DNA of 64,000 nt from Pycnopodia helianthoides (lineage: Eukaryota; Echinodermata; Asteroidea; Forcipulatida; Asteriidae): NCBI GenBank assembly GCA_032158295.1, contig CM063254.1:18242147-18306146 (forward strand), given 5' to 3'. How positions within the stretch are numbered: the stretch's first letter is position 1; every line of letters begins with the position of its first letter. The notes under the pieces are model-generated. The model saw only the letters and a list, made by a program, of their open reading frames with translations, did no database searches and had not been told where the DNA came from. The position numbers and the translations under genes are program-made. Shown here in pieces: positions 44,818 to 55,700 of the stretch.

Positions 44818-45672
44818 CCTGTTGCAGTACGCGTCATTGACCACCATCTTAGATGAATTGTGCACGCGTGAAGAGCTATCATTGGCTGAAAGTCGTGCGT
44901 AGCGCGTACACGCGTGCACTTTTCCATCGTTTTACATCAAAGATGGCGGTCAATGACGCGTATTGCAATCATAGAGCTATATATATTGACCATAGATATA
45001 ATTCGATATCTATGATATTGACTAAAGCGCTAACACCCCGTTATACACGCACTAAGGTTTTGAAGCCGTGTGGGCGCATCCATGTTTATGTACAGACCAA
45101 TACAAAAGCTTGAAATTTTGTACGGCAATTGTACGGCTATTTGCATGATAAAGCGTTTGGTCTTTTCTATGCGTCATCGAACCAAATATGCAGCAAATGA
45201 GAACGCACAATCTGCTAATGAGCGTACAAACTGCGAGCGTCATGTGCGTCATGTTTAACATGTGCGTTTGCGCGTATACGTTTTTTTTTTGAGTTCGTCA
45301 TTCTTGCCGGCATATTGTGTATCTTTGAAGCAGATTTCGTTTTTTTCCCCTTGACATCTTGAAGCATTGAATCCTCCCAAACAAGGCTTTAGTTCGACTC
45401 AGCATTTTTCCTAAGACGTAAGTAACAACATCAGAGAATCACCCCTACTACATATTTTTTTAAGACATCACTAAAATCACCTGTTTACAAGAGCAATGAT
45501 CGTTAGATTAAATATGGCGCGTACGTAAGCGCGCACGCCGAATGCAAACATTTTCGCGGCCATGTAGTCACGCAACACATCAAACATGTCTGCGCCCAGG
45601 GTGGCTTCTAAACTCAGAGCAAGTTAGCGCTCTGGTCAATATATATAGCTCTATGATTGCAATCCATCTATT
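44818..45672. mobile_element. MITE (TTGCAATACGCGTCATTGACC ends) split by a hAT-type element
   Basis: The 44818-44969 part matches 37248-37410 in inverted orientation. Its outer end (ATTGCAATCCATCTATT) reappears at 45656-45672 after the inserted 686-bp element. Confidence 0.8.
44970..45655. mobile_element. hAT-type non-autonomous element, nested
   Basis: 686 bp with TIR CATAGAGCTATATATATTGAC and a perfect 8-bp target duplication ATTGCAAT (44962-44969 and 45656-45663). No transposase seen. Its ends resemble the element at 52039-52331. Confidence 0.88.
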
Positions 45673-45674
45673 AG

Positions 45675-45865
45675 GATGGCAGTGCACTCTATAAAACTTA
45701 CGGGTCGGATCTGGGTCCCGTGGGGCCTGACCCGTTTCTGGGTCAGTATGACCTGGCATCGGAGTCAAAATGACCCCAGATGGGTCAAACTGACGCAGAA
45801 TCCGAGGTCGAAAACCCATTTTAAAATCCTTTCTGGATCAGGTTCTGACCCGGGTGTTTTTGAGG
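45675..45865. mobile_element. GGGTCA-rich MITE-like repeat, copy 2
   Basis: Starts TGCACTCTATAAAAC, then GGGTCGGATCTGGGTC and further TGACCC/GGGTCA half-sites. Confidence 0.7.
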
Positions 45866-46511
45866 TGTGTAACGTTCCGTTTTGACCGAGCCGCACCTAT
45901 TATTGATGTTTTAAAAATGTACGAAAGACAGAATTTATATTAATGATTTCTATTCCTTCGATGAGTTGGCCACTTTGTCACGAGGGCAACAAAGTGGTCA
46001 AGAGGTACAACAATGTATTGAATGTCGTCGGTTCGATTGCAACCCGGGGTGAATGTCGATCGCTCCCAGAACCCACAAGGCACGTAAGTTAACATTATCC
46101 AACACGACCATAAACAACTGGTTTCACATTAAATTGCATAAAATCTCAATTACCGTACGACTCTCTATATAATAGATCGATGAGAAGGAATCACCAAGTC
46201 GATCGGTGCCATTTTATGGTTTCAGGTAAAATATAGATATACCGCACTGCGTAACAATAATTGGCTCAAACCGCACTGCGCAATAATTGTGGCTCGGTAC
46301 GGTGACCTGCTTTCGACAACCGTATATTATCAATTCTCAGATTTCCTCTTTTTTTCTGGAAAGGTCATCGCAACACAAAGATTTTCTCTATAAAAGACTC
46401 CCCTCTGCTCGTAGACGGGTAGATGCAACTAGAAAGACGTACCCTCTCTTCCTCGTACGATCTAAGTTGTGTGTTTTTTTCTACTAAAGGCCAATTAGTG
46501 AATTTCAGAAA
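45866..46511. other. Upstream region of the C2CD4-like gene
   Basis: Unique-looking sequence with no gene seen. Contains the TATA-like site at 46389. Confidence 0.5.
46389..46396 (+). promoter_or_regulatory. TATA-box candidate of the C2CD4-like gene
   Basis: TATAAAAG 116 bp before the ATG, giving a plausible 5' UTR of about 90 bp. Based on the motif only. Confidence 0.45.
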
Positions 46512-47390
46512 ATGTCTCAGTTGAGCATTTTTAGCGCGCAATCCATTGCGCGAGGGGAAATTCCCGAATTCATAATTCCGTCATTGAAAACTGAGAGCAA
46601 GGCGCGGCTGTCAAACTCATCGTCAGCCGGTTCTTTACTCAGCAGCTGCTCATCTGGAACCCTCCATTTCGATGGGAGCCCTCTACCCTCACGGTGGAAG
46701 AATTCACCAACTCCAAGAAGTCGCCCATCGCCAGCAGCCTACACTCCAGCGTTTTTGAAGGAGGGTACGGGTCAACACGGCGTGCGGCGCTTCTCCGAAC
46801 AGGTTTGGCCGATCCATTCGGGTCTTCGTTCGCTACGGCCTAGAGAGCTGTTTCCCTCACGTTCGTCGCCGGCTCTGCTCGCCAAAAGAAAGTCCAGGCC
46901 AAGTCCAGACACGTCGAAGCATGCGTTGGACGTCGCGAGAGCCTTCGAGCTGCAGTCCGGTAGTACGTGCACAACTGACGCGGCACCAGCCTTCGGGGGT
47001 TCCATCAGTGTCTCCGCGACATACAACGCCCGTAACAAGGGCCTCCAGTTTAGTATACACGGCTTATATTGTGATGTACCCACTGTGGGCTATAATCAAG
47101 ACAGCTACCTAGTCAAGTTGACTCTAACCCCCGTCAAACGGCGTCATTTGTTACGAGACATCCCCTCTTCACACGACTCCGATGGCAGCATCCTCCCACC
47201 GACGAGAGCTGTCTTCAAGGGGGTGAAGTCAACAAGTCTTTCGTCTAAGACTCTGACCATCAACGTGTACGCCAGGGCTCTACTTAGGAGGACTGGGAGG
47301 TTGCTGTACCAAGCCAGTATCCCTCTTGTCGATGTCTCACTTACTGGCGATGCTAACTGGGTCGCCTTAAAGCCAGCTGCTCGACAAAAG
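46512..47390 (+). CDS. C2CD4: C2CD4-like exon 1
   Basis: 293 codons, donor GTGAGT in phase 0. Contains the IPEFIIPS motif, the disordered region and the first C2-like region. The - strand frame at 46772-47083 is a shadow. Confidence 0.85.
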
Positions 47391-48751
47391 GTGAGTCACT
47401 TCACTGGCTCTCTTTCTCAAACTTGATTGGTTTCGGTTCCGGCTTTTACGTTCCGTCCGCCTGTTTGAAGCCCCGTTCCGAAATGATTGAGCCTAAGCCA
47501 GAGGTGATGCCAGAACCGTGGTTTTCAGCAAGGGGCAATGTAAATGAATGAAGCGTATACTGATTTAAAAAGTGGTAATTTTACTCACTGCTGCGATGAA
47601 CTTTCATTAATACACAAAGTGCATGAATCCGGTGATTCAGTCTAAAGATTATTAAAAAAAAAATTAGCTTAAAGGAACACGTTGCCTTCGGGTTGGGCGC
47701 TGTTGGGCGCTTTTGGGCTATAACAAGCGTTTGATGTATAGTGAGCACGATCGGAAAGATGTTTAAAAAATAGGATATAATGATCCACACAAACGTGCCT
47801 TAGAAATGCTCCGCTTTTGATAACTTTCGCGAAACAAAACTCTCCGCCATTTATGAGAGTGTGGCGTGTGTGTGTAGGGGGGGGTGCTGAAAACCACAGA
47901 GTTGCTCAGAGTGCCTCCAAGACACCAATGGCACCGCCTTACAATAAACAGGAGGCTGGAATGGTTCCATTTTATCAAAGGGTTGGATGTGTGTGTGGGC
48001 TGTGTTGACCCTTATGCTAAGACATGTAGCAGATTTTGTACGCTGGGTATGGTTGTGTTGTTTTCCTTGTTTTTCACAACCCATAGAAAAAAATACAACC
48101 CTGGGAACTGAGCCCAATTTGGATATGTGGAATGGTCCAGTCTAGTAGTAGAGTCAAGGAAGTTTGACTCGCTCTGGGCATTGCAAACTTGTGACTCCAT
48201 AGGATGAGACAGGGCCAACAAAAATGATGTTTCATCTCCTCTCTTGTATTATAATTATTACAGGCGGCAAGCTCGATCTCCTTTTGCATGTGCTACACTG
48301 CTCGCAAGAAGAAGCTGATGATAACTGTAGTCAACGCAAAGTCCTTGAAGATGTCGGCGTTAAGAAAAGGTGAGCAGAGCTGAAACGTTGTGTGATATTG
48401 TTTTCTTCTCACTCACAAACTGACAGTTTTCAGACATAGCGACATCTCGATTTACAACACTCTAATACTCACTGTGTGTATACGTTCTCACCCGCAGATT
48501 CCTACGTGGAGGTGAAACTGTTCAGACGGGACGGTGCCGAGAATGAAGCCATGAAGACGGTACGAACGAAGTGCCACCGAGGCGGTAGCAATCCCGTGTA
48601 CAAGGAGGCCTTCTCGTTCGACTTCACGACCGAGGGCAGTGACGCCTCGCGGTACGCGGAGTTAACGTTCACCGTGCGTCGCAAGGGTTTCTTGGGGGCA
48701 GACATGGTCCTCGGCGAGGTGACTCTGTCCAGCGATTTGCAGCTCCGATGA
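46512..48751 (+). CDS. C2CD4: C2CD4-like protein with two C2-like domains
   Basis: Three exons: 46512-47390, 48264-48369 and 48498-48751 (phases 0 and 1, TGA stop), about 413 aa. The N-terminus is disordered, Ser/Pro/Arg-rich, and carries GEIPEFIIPSL, close to the IPxFxIPP motif near the start of vertebrate C2CD4 proteins. A first beta-rich C2-like region spans about residues 155-290 (SISVSATYNARNKGLQFSI...). A second spans about residues 295-410 (ARKKKLMITVVNAKSL, DSYVEVKLFRRD, NPVYKEAFSFDF, GADMVLGEVTL). In the second, the first loop Asp is replaced by Ser and loop 3 lacks the Asp cluster, so calcium binding is unlikely. C2CD4A/B are nuclear proteins induced by inflammation and linked to insulin secretion in mammals; the role here is unknown. 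Synaptotagmin-like or TC2N-type tandem C2 proteins are the alternatives. Confidence 0.75.
47671..47860 (+). mobile_element. Dispersed repeat in C2CD4-like intron 1
   Basis: Starts TTAAAGGAACACGTTGCCTT and carries AATGATCCACACAAACGTGCC and CGCCATTTATGAGAGTGTG. I recognise the layout as an abundant marine-invertebrate repeat. Only one copy is here, so ends are uncertain. Confidence 0.5.
48264..48369 (+). CDS. C2CD4: C2CD4-like exon 2
   Basis: 106 bp, acceptor TTATTACAG, donor GTGAGC. Encodes the first strands of the second C2 domain (SISFCMCYTARKKKLMITVV). Confidence 0.88.
48498..48751 (+). CDS. C2CD4: C2CD4-like exon 3
   Basis: 254 bp, acceptor CCCGCAG, stop TGA. Encodes the rest of the C2 domain, ending SSDLQLR. 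Confidence 0.88.
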
Positions 48752-49114
48752 AAGAAGTCTGAGTCGCTTAAGAACACCCTAGACGAGGTTTTCCGTTACA
48801 CGGGGAAAGTTATCACCCAGTCACATAACTTATCCGCTTCTTCCTGAAGCACAACGCAGCAAAATCCCATTCCATAAAGTAACATTTACTGCGCCATGTT
48901 ACTACCATCGTACCGTATGCAAGGACATTGCGCCTGAAGGTATTGATGTCCGATTGTGAATGGTGCGGCCAGATATGCGGCTGGTACCCGCTGTCACTAC
49001 GCTGAACGTGGATGGATTCGACGTTCTGGGTGAAAATACCGTGAAAGCTTCTCCTTTTTTACACTGTATTCAGCTGAAACTTTCACAGGTGACTTTTATT
49101 TAAACTTTTCTGAT

Positions 49115-49590
49115 AAATCGGCCTATAAATCAGCATTAAATTGACTAAAACCAATCTATGACCCTACATAAAGAACAGTGGACCTAATAAAAACTCTATT
49201 TTTGTAATATTATTATATTGCACTTTTATATTATATTCTCTGTGAGATTAATTCTCTTTGCTAACTGTAAACATCTGCTCTTGAACAGATGTCTTAGTCC
49301 TTGATTATGCGAGGAAGTATATGAATAAAAAATAAATCACAACATTCTTGAAAAATCGGCCTAAATCAGCATTAAATTGACTAAAACCAATCTATGACCC
49401 TACATTTAAAGAACAGTGGACCTAATAAAAACTCTATTTTTGTAATATTATTATATTGTAATTTCATATTATAATCTCTGTGAGATTAATTCTCTTTGCT
49501 AACTGTAAACATCTGCTCTTGAACAGATGTCTTAGTCCTTGATTATGTGAGGAAGTATATGAATAAAAAATAAATCACAACATAATATGA
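49115..49590 (+). repeat. Tandem duplication (2 x about 238 bp) of the poly(A) region
   Basis: Units 49115-49352 and 49353-49590 are nearly identical. Each holds GTGGACCTAATAAAAACTC and ends ATGAATAAAAAATAAATCAC, so poly(A) signals are duplicated 0.5-0.8 kb after the C2CD4-like stop. Confidence 0.9.
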
Positions 49591-49829
49591 AGAAGAAAAA
49601 AGATATGAGTGTTGTGGCTGTGAATGTCCCATAAAAATAGGAACAAGGACACAATCCAAAGAACTGCGTTAGGCAAATGCATCTTGTTCCTCTAAGCACA
49701 AGTTAGACTTGATTTCAAGCCTGAGATCGCGGTCATTGGTCAGCATCAGCCATGAAATGCGCAAATTGCCTCTATTTTGGCTATCATACGCCTTTAATCC
49801 ACGAGAGGGCGCTATCTTAGTCAATACTG

Positions 49830-50040
49830 TAAACTCCCGGGTCAGAATTGACCCAGAATCCGAGTCTGACCGGAAAACGGATTACAACAAAAACAAGAAT
49901 TTAACCTCGGGTTCTGCTTCAGTTTGACCTATTTCTGGGTCATTTTGACACAGATTCCTGATCATACTGACCCAGAAATGGATCAGGCCCCACGGGCACC
50001 CGGAATCTGGGTCAATTCTGAAAGTTTTTAGAGTGCATTG
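49830..50040. mobile_element. GGGTCA-rich MITE-like repeat, copy 3
   Basis: CTCCCGGGTCAGAATTGACCC at the left; at the right, inverted, TGCACTCTAAAAACTTTCAGA. This copy best shows both termini. Confidence 0.75.
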
Positions 50041-52030
50041 ACTGTCAGGTATAGACACAAACTATAATAACAGGCTAGAAACCAAGTCTAAGCACAAGTT
50101 TACAAGGAACCAGTTCAGGTGGCAATTGTTGGCCTTACATGGCATTTTGGAAGGAAAGTTGCCTTGGTTACAGGCGATGCATCCCACTTACCAGAGGTGA
50201 GAAAAATTAGACTTCTGAAAATTTGATAACAGTCTCCTCATGGTCTGGAGAAGACGCCCTGAATACACAAGAAGTTACATTTCAGAGGTTCCCAGATTTG
50301 AAAACTGAAATCTTCAGGTTGTGCCGCAACGAGCAGGGCTGAGTCTTTCACCTCAAGAGGTGCGGCCATCTTGAAAAGGGGCCCTGCGCCTGTGAGCTAA
50401 AATTTGACCCTTTTCAGGGCCTAGCCTATCCAGGCCCCACCCCACCCCCACCCCCCCCCCGAAAAAAAAATAATAATAAAAAATTGAGAGTCAATTAACC
50501 GCAAGATGCAGGCAGCATTGCAACAATTCCTAAAAAGAAACGTCCCTTAAATCTGTCATTTTTACAGAAATTTTTTAGTAAATTGGAAGCTCAGTGCATT
50601 GATTCGGGCAATATTTAGTGTGACGTGCTGGTGACGTGCACCAATACTGACAAGTTTTACTGTGCATCGAAGCCGATGAATGCTTAAAAGCAGTCCCTGG
50701 ATACACCGTACTTTGTACCGAACCTTTTGTGCACATTCCAACAAAATGGAAACCACTTGTTCACCAAATCTGTCCATTTTGATCCAATGGCAATTACGGC
50801 GAAATGAATCATCAGCTATGGAAACCATTAGTCTAACGAAGGAAGCCCATGGCAGCCCGTGTCTTCCACCTTGGCAACAGTGACGACAGTCTGGGATATG
50901 ATAGTATGATTTAAACTGTGAAAAAAGGGAGAAAAAAAGTCGGTTTCTTGTCAAAATAATAGTCTTGTTTTTGTGGACTGGTAGAGCGACTTATCCTGCC
51001 AACGCCGTTGAACGAAGCGAAAACTCTCCCTAACCTTAAATCATGTGACCAGCATGAAGGCTGAATCTGACATAAACAACAACAAACAATTATTTTCCGT
51101 GTGCTTGCATGTATATCTACCCGTCGACCCGTCGTTGATTGTAACAAAAGAGATCAGAATGGTTTGGCACTCGAAAGAAAACACTCCAAACAATGCGAAC
51201 AAACAAAGAGAAGTCTTCGATTTGACACCAGGGCTATTTAAGCACAGAAAGTAGCTGAGCACAACAAAGTTATGCTCACCAAAATAAGGTTACCAGCCAA
51301 ACTACTTGTATAATTTGTGCCTGGTGTCCTGCTCATTTCTGCTAAGCAGAAAATTGTTAAGCATCATTTTCTGCTTCGATAAAGGACACGATCACATCTT
51401 GATAGACCTATACACAGACGCTACTTCTAGGATATATAAGATCTTCAAAGCAGCACTTGAGGAAGTGTTTAAGGAGTCCAATTTAGAGGAGAAGGGTATC
51501 AACATAAACGGGGAACAACGACAACTAAGCAAACCTCAGATTTGCAGACAATGTAGTTCTGAAAACAACATCAGTAAAATAATGATCTGGAGGTCCAACT
51601 AAGCAGCTTGAGCAATAAAAGTAAACAGGCTGGGTTACATAGCACAAGGGTAAAACAAAGTCCATGACCACCTTTGAAACATTGCACACAACGCACGCCA
51701 GCTTTGGAGCCGATTCTGCGGCGAACAGTGTACAAGCTTCTTCTGATAGCACCCTCTTTTGAATTGAATCATCCTCTTTTAATACCCCATGTTAATTTCT
51801 ACTCATATGGGGGACAGAATCTCCGGGGACAGATTTCCCTATGGGCCTTTTCGAATTCACGGCTTCGGCTCCAAAATCGGCTCAGGCTAGCTTGGCTCCC
51901 TCAATTATTTTAACCTACGCATGCTTTGCGGTCAGGGTTTCAGACAAGAAAACTGGGCCTAAAGCCGAATCCGGAGCCGAAGCCGTGGATTCGAAAAGGG
52001 CCTATGACACCGGAAGTAGCAAAAATCTGA
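50041..52030. other. Intergenic before EFCAB9
   Basis: Includes a degenerate GGGCCC-type TIR element (about 51232-51385), and repeat words GGGGGACAGAATCTCCGG near 51810 shared with 43950 and 61750. No gene seen. Confidence 0.5.
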
Positions 52031-52038
52031 GGCATGCA

Positions 52039-52331
52039 CATAGAGTTATATATAGGAACTAGAGGGCGCACTGGCAATACTGCGTGCACAAACGCGCCGG
52101 GACCGCAAGGAGACACTAGCGCCATTTTTTAGAGGGCAAAATTGAGTACGGAGTATACGATGTGCACGATGTGCGTATGGAAATGCACGCATCACTCGCG
52201 CGGTGTTCATGTTGTTGTTTTGCGTACAGTAAAGTAATAGGTAGTGGTACTTAAAACATGGCCGCACCACCCGCGCGACGAGTCACGTAACTTGGCTAGT
52301 GCGCCCTCTAGTTCTTATATATAACTCTATG
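52039..52331. mobile_element. hAT-type MITE just upstream of EFCAB9
   Basis: 293 bp. TIR CATAGAGTTATATATA plus (G)GAACTAGAGGGCGCACT on both ends. Perfect 8-bp target duplication GGCATGCA (52031-52038 and 52332-52339). It ends 171 bp before the first ATG of EFCAB9. Confidence 0.9.
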
Positions 52332-52501
52332 GGCATGCATCACTGATGCGCGTGCGTGTGACGCAGTGACTTACCAACGGCATTGCGTTTGCGTTTTGTA
52401 CGGATGCGCGCAGCAAAAAATTATTTGAAAATTGTGTGCTGAAAACCTTATGCACAACGTGCAAAAAAAAAGACTAGTCTTCCACGCGCACTTCACAGTG
52501 G

Positions 52502-52727
52502 ATGGCAAGTACGACCGTTACAAAGAAGACGAGGGAAGACCACACCCGAGTTCTTGGACCATATCTCAGGTTAGCAGAAACAAATCAACATAAAATGAAA
52601 ATAAAACAAGGAATACTCCAGTTTCTTCACCTCGACAAGACCTACAGCATGCTGTCTGGCAAGAACGTGTTCATTCTTCAGGAATACTTTAAGCTGTTGG
52701 ATGTACACAACGAAATGTCTATAAATG
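52502..52727 (+). CDS. EFCAB9: EFCAB9 exon 1
   Basis: Donor GTAAGC, phase 1. Two in-frame starts are possible: 52502 (31 extra residues, MASTTVTKK...) or 52595 (MKIKQG, the start seen in mammals). Confidence 0.85.
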
Positions 52728-55700
52728 GTAAGCATACCGTGACTGTAGGCTAGCCCTAGCCTATAGCCTAGCCCAGGTTGGACTCCTCCGTTGCATACAC
52801 CGCAGTGCAACGGATACTGACGTCCTACCAGGGCTATAGCCTAGCCCAGGTTGCATACAACGGATACTGACGTCCTAGCTAGCACTGGTAGGACGTATGC
52901 AACGGAGGAGTCCAACCTGGGGCTCGCTAGGGCTACGCTAGGGCTAGGCTAGGGCTAGCCTACAGTCAACTGGGCTAGGAAAACCGCTTGGGAAAATACT
53001 TCCTGGCAGCTTTCCCAGATTTGGAAATCGGGCCGTGGCTGTGGTAGCCTTTCCTCGAGACCTTCGCGGCCGCCTGAGACAGCTGTGTAGCCGCGAGGCG
53101 ACTTGAAGGTTAGACCATAATTACTAACGCGCATGTCGGTTACGTGACTTACATGGTACAATATGGCAATAGTGGAAAACTTCCCTCGCGGTATTTTTAC
53201 TTTTAAAAAAACTTCAAGTAATAAACCACAAGGGAAACTGACTGGGTAAATTTCAAATAGTATGGGGTTGAACAGAGACAAATTGACTAGAGCGGGATTT
53301 GGAGGTCGTTGGTTCAAATCCCGCTCTTGTCAATTTTTCTTTGTTCAACCCCATACTATTTTAAAAAAACGCTCACATTTTTGAGAAATTAGTAAAACGA
53401 TTAGTTTTGATCTCGCAGTGAAAACATAGTGGGAGGTTTTTTCTTGTGACACCGATGACCGACTAAGTTTAAACTTCCACAGGTTTGTTATTTCACGTAT
53501 GTTGGGTCCCAAAAAAGTGCAGATACTTGCCTTCGACAACTACCAATTTTGGCCGCGGCCGCGTGCTGTTAACTTGTTAAAACTGTGCGATTCATCTTCA
53601 GAGGAACTAATACTATCAACAAAAAAGAGAAATTCGAAGTAAAAAATAACAAGTCATTTCTCGTTATTCCTTCTTCTTCTTCTTCTTTCAGATATTCAGT
53701 TTTACAACTTTCTCCATGCCGTAACCGATCTGAATAGGGGGCACATCTACAACGTCTTCGATATGTTAGATGTGGACGGATCGGGTCGCATAGACTTTGA
53801 CGAGTTCTACTTATTGTCTTGCATACTGATCTCGCTCAAGGTAAGTCCTCTGCCGCAGAGGGCGGTACTCATAAGTTGAGCGATCAACAGAAATATTACT
53901 GTCAGGATCTACGAGGTGTAGCCTGGGGTTGGTGCGTGGTCACACGACACCGGGGTGAAGAATTACTCCTTCGTTCATGCAGCCAGGAACACTCCAAAAT
54001 AAAGTTGCTACTATGCAAGTCAAGTCTTGATGATTGGTTTATTATTTATTTTAATAAAACTCCATGAAATCCCCTACAACAAAGGCACAGAGAGATAACA
54101 ATACATTTAATCTTGTACAATAAACTTTCTCACTTTCCTTGTTGTGAAAATAATACTTAGTATAAGCACTTTTTTCTGGACTTACCAGACACCACTGGGA
54201 ATGGGGCAACCTTTACGACTACGAGTCGGTATGGTCCATGCTACAATCAAGCTAACTGTAATAAATACATACATACTTTATACAGTCATGATATTTGTAT
54301 AGTACAGCGGTAAAACATACCCACCGACAAATGATAGCCAATGTTAATTTTTATACCCATAAATAACAGATTTACACCATGAAATGTAAAACAAATGCTA
54401 ACTCACCAGAATCCACAAACAAATTCAAGTTGCTTAACAACTTTTCAAAGTACGTACATATACATGTAGGCGAGCACTGAAGGCAGTAAGCACTGTTGTT
54501 GCTGGTCACACAGCTATGCCTATCGAAAATTACAGCAATGGCGACCCGGCCATTACACCACACATTGGTTTAACGTAGGGAAATACTGCAACGCTGCAGA
54601 CCTACAAACGCAAATCACTACGCGCCAAAAGAAAACAAGCTTGTGGACTACTCAGGGAGTTAGAGTACCCAATGATAACCTAATTATGAATTAAATATTT
54701 ACTAATAAATCTCCTGTCACTACTAACGTAACAGTTAAATGAAAAAACTTAGTGAACTGATTGCGATCCGCACTACATTAATGCGGTATGTATACAAAAA
54801 CTGCACAATGTGGCTCTCTGCGTTAAAGGGGCTCATGAAGTTGCAAAGTTGCCAGATCCCGACATTACAACAATGCAAGATCGAAAGTTGATTATGAGCT
54901 ACAACAGGAGGGCGGTTTTGATCTATTAAAAGTGTGGGTCTTGTTTCAATAACAAGCAGGGCCCAATTTCATGGCTATGCTTACCGCAGAATTCTGCGCT
55001 TACGGAGCCCTATAGCACATAATTCTGTAATACGTGAAGCGCAGAAATCCGCGGTAAGCAGAGCCATGAAATTGGGCCCAGCTGGTTTAGTGACAGCTAG
55101 GGCATGTTTGATTACAACATTTTACACTCAAGCCGCATTCCGTGCGTAAGTGTGTACGTAGGTTTGTGTAAGATACAGTGTGTATAACTTCCAATCATCC
55201 ACTAATTAAATTGTATTGCTTCGCGTTTGTCTCTGGAAGGTTGTAATTAAACAACAGCTGATCAAGCAAACGCAAATATTTTCCTTCACTTGTAGTATTA
55301 TTCAGGCAGGACCTTGGCTTGTGGTTTCTTCACCAGAATTAATATATAACGCTTTGGAAACAATAAAGTTATAATTATCTATAATTTGGGGGTAGAAAAA
55401 CCTCTCCTTTTCCGCCTGGCGTCATTACCCCATCTTTTGCAGTGGTCCAGTGAAGAGGTTTGACCTTGTTTCTGGACTAGGCGAAGTTCTGCCAGTTTTC
55501 ACCTTTCTTTCTCGTTCCTATCTTTCCTTCTATCTCTCCATTTAGTCTAGACCCTACCAACCCTTGATATTTGCCCTGGACCCTCACTGGATCAATTGAA
55601 CTCCGCCTCTCCGAAGGGTACCGGAGATAAACATGTTGCAGGTCAAGGCCGCCTGGTAGTACAGGATCCCGAACTCAGTGGTAATGCTCTGAGAGGCTGA

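Noticed and set aside
46772..47083. 103-codon open frame on the - strand
   Set aside because: Shadow of C2CD4-like exon 1, whose + strand frame has domain similarity and correct splice phases.
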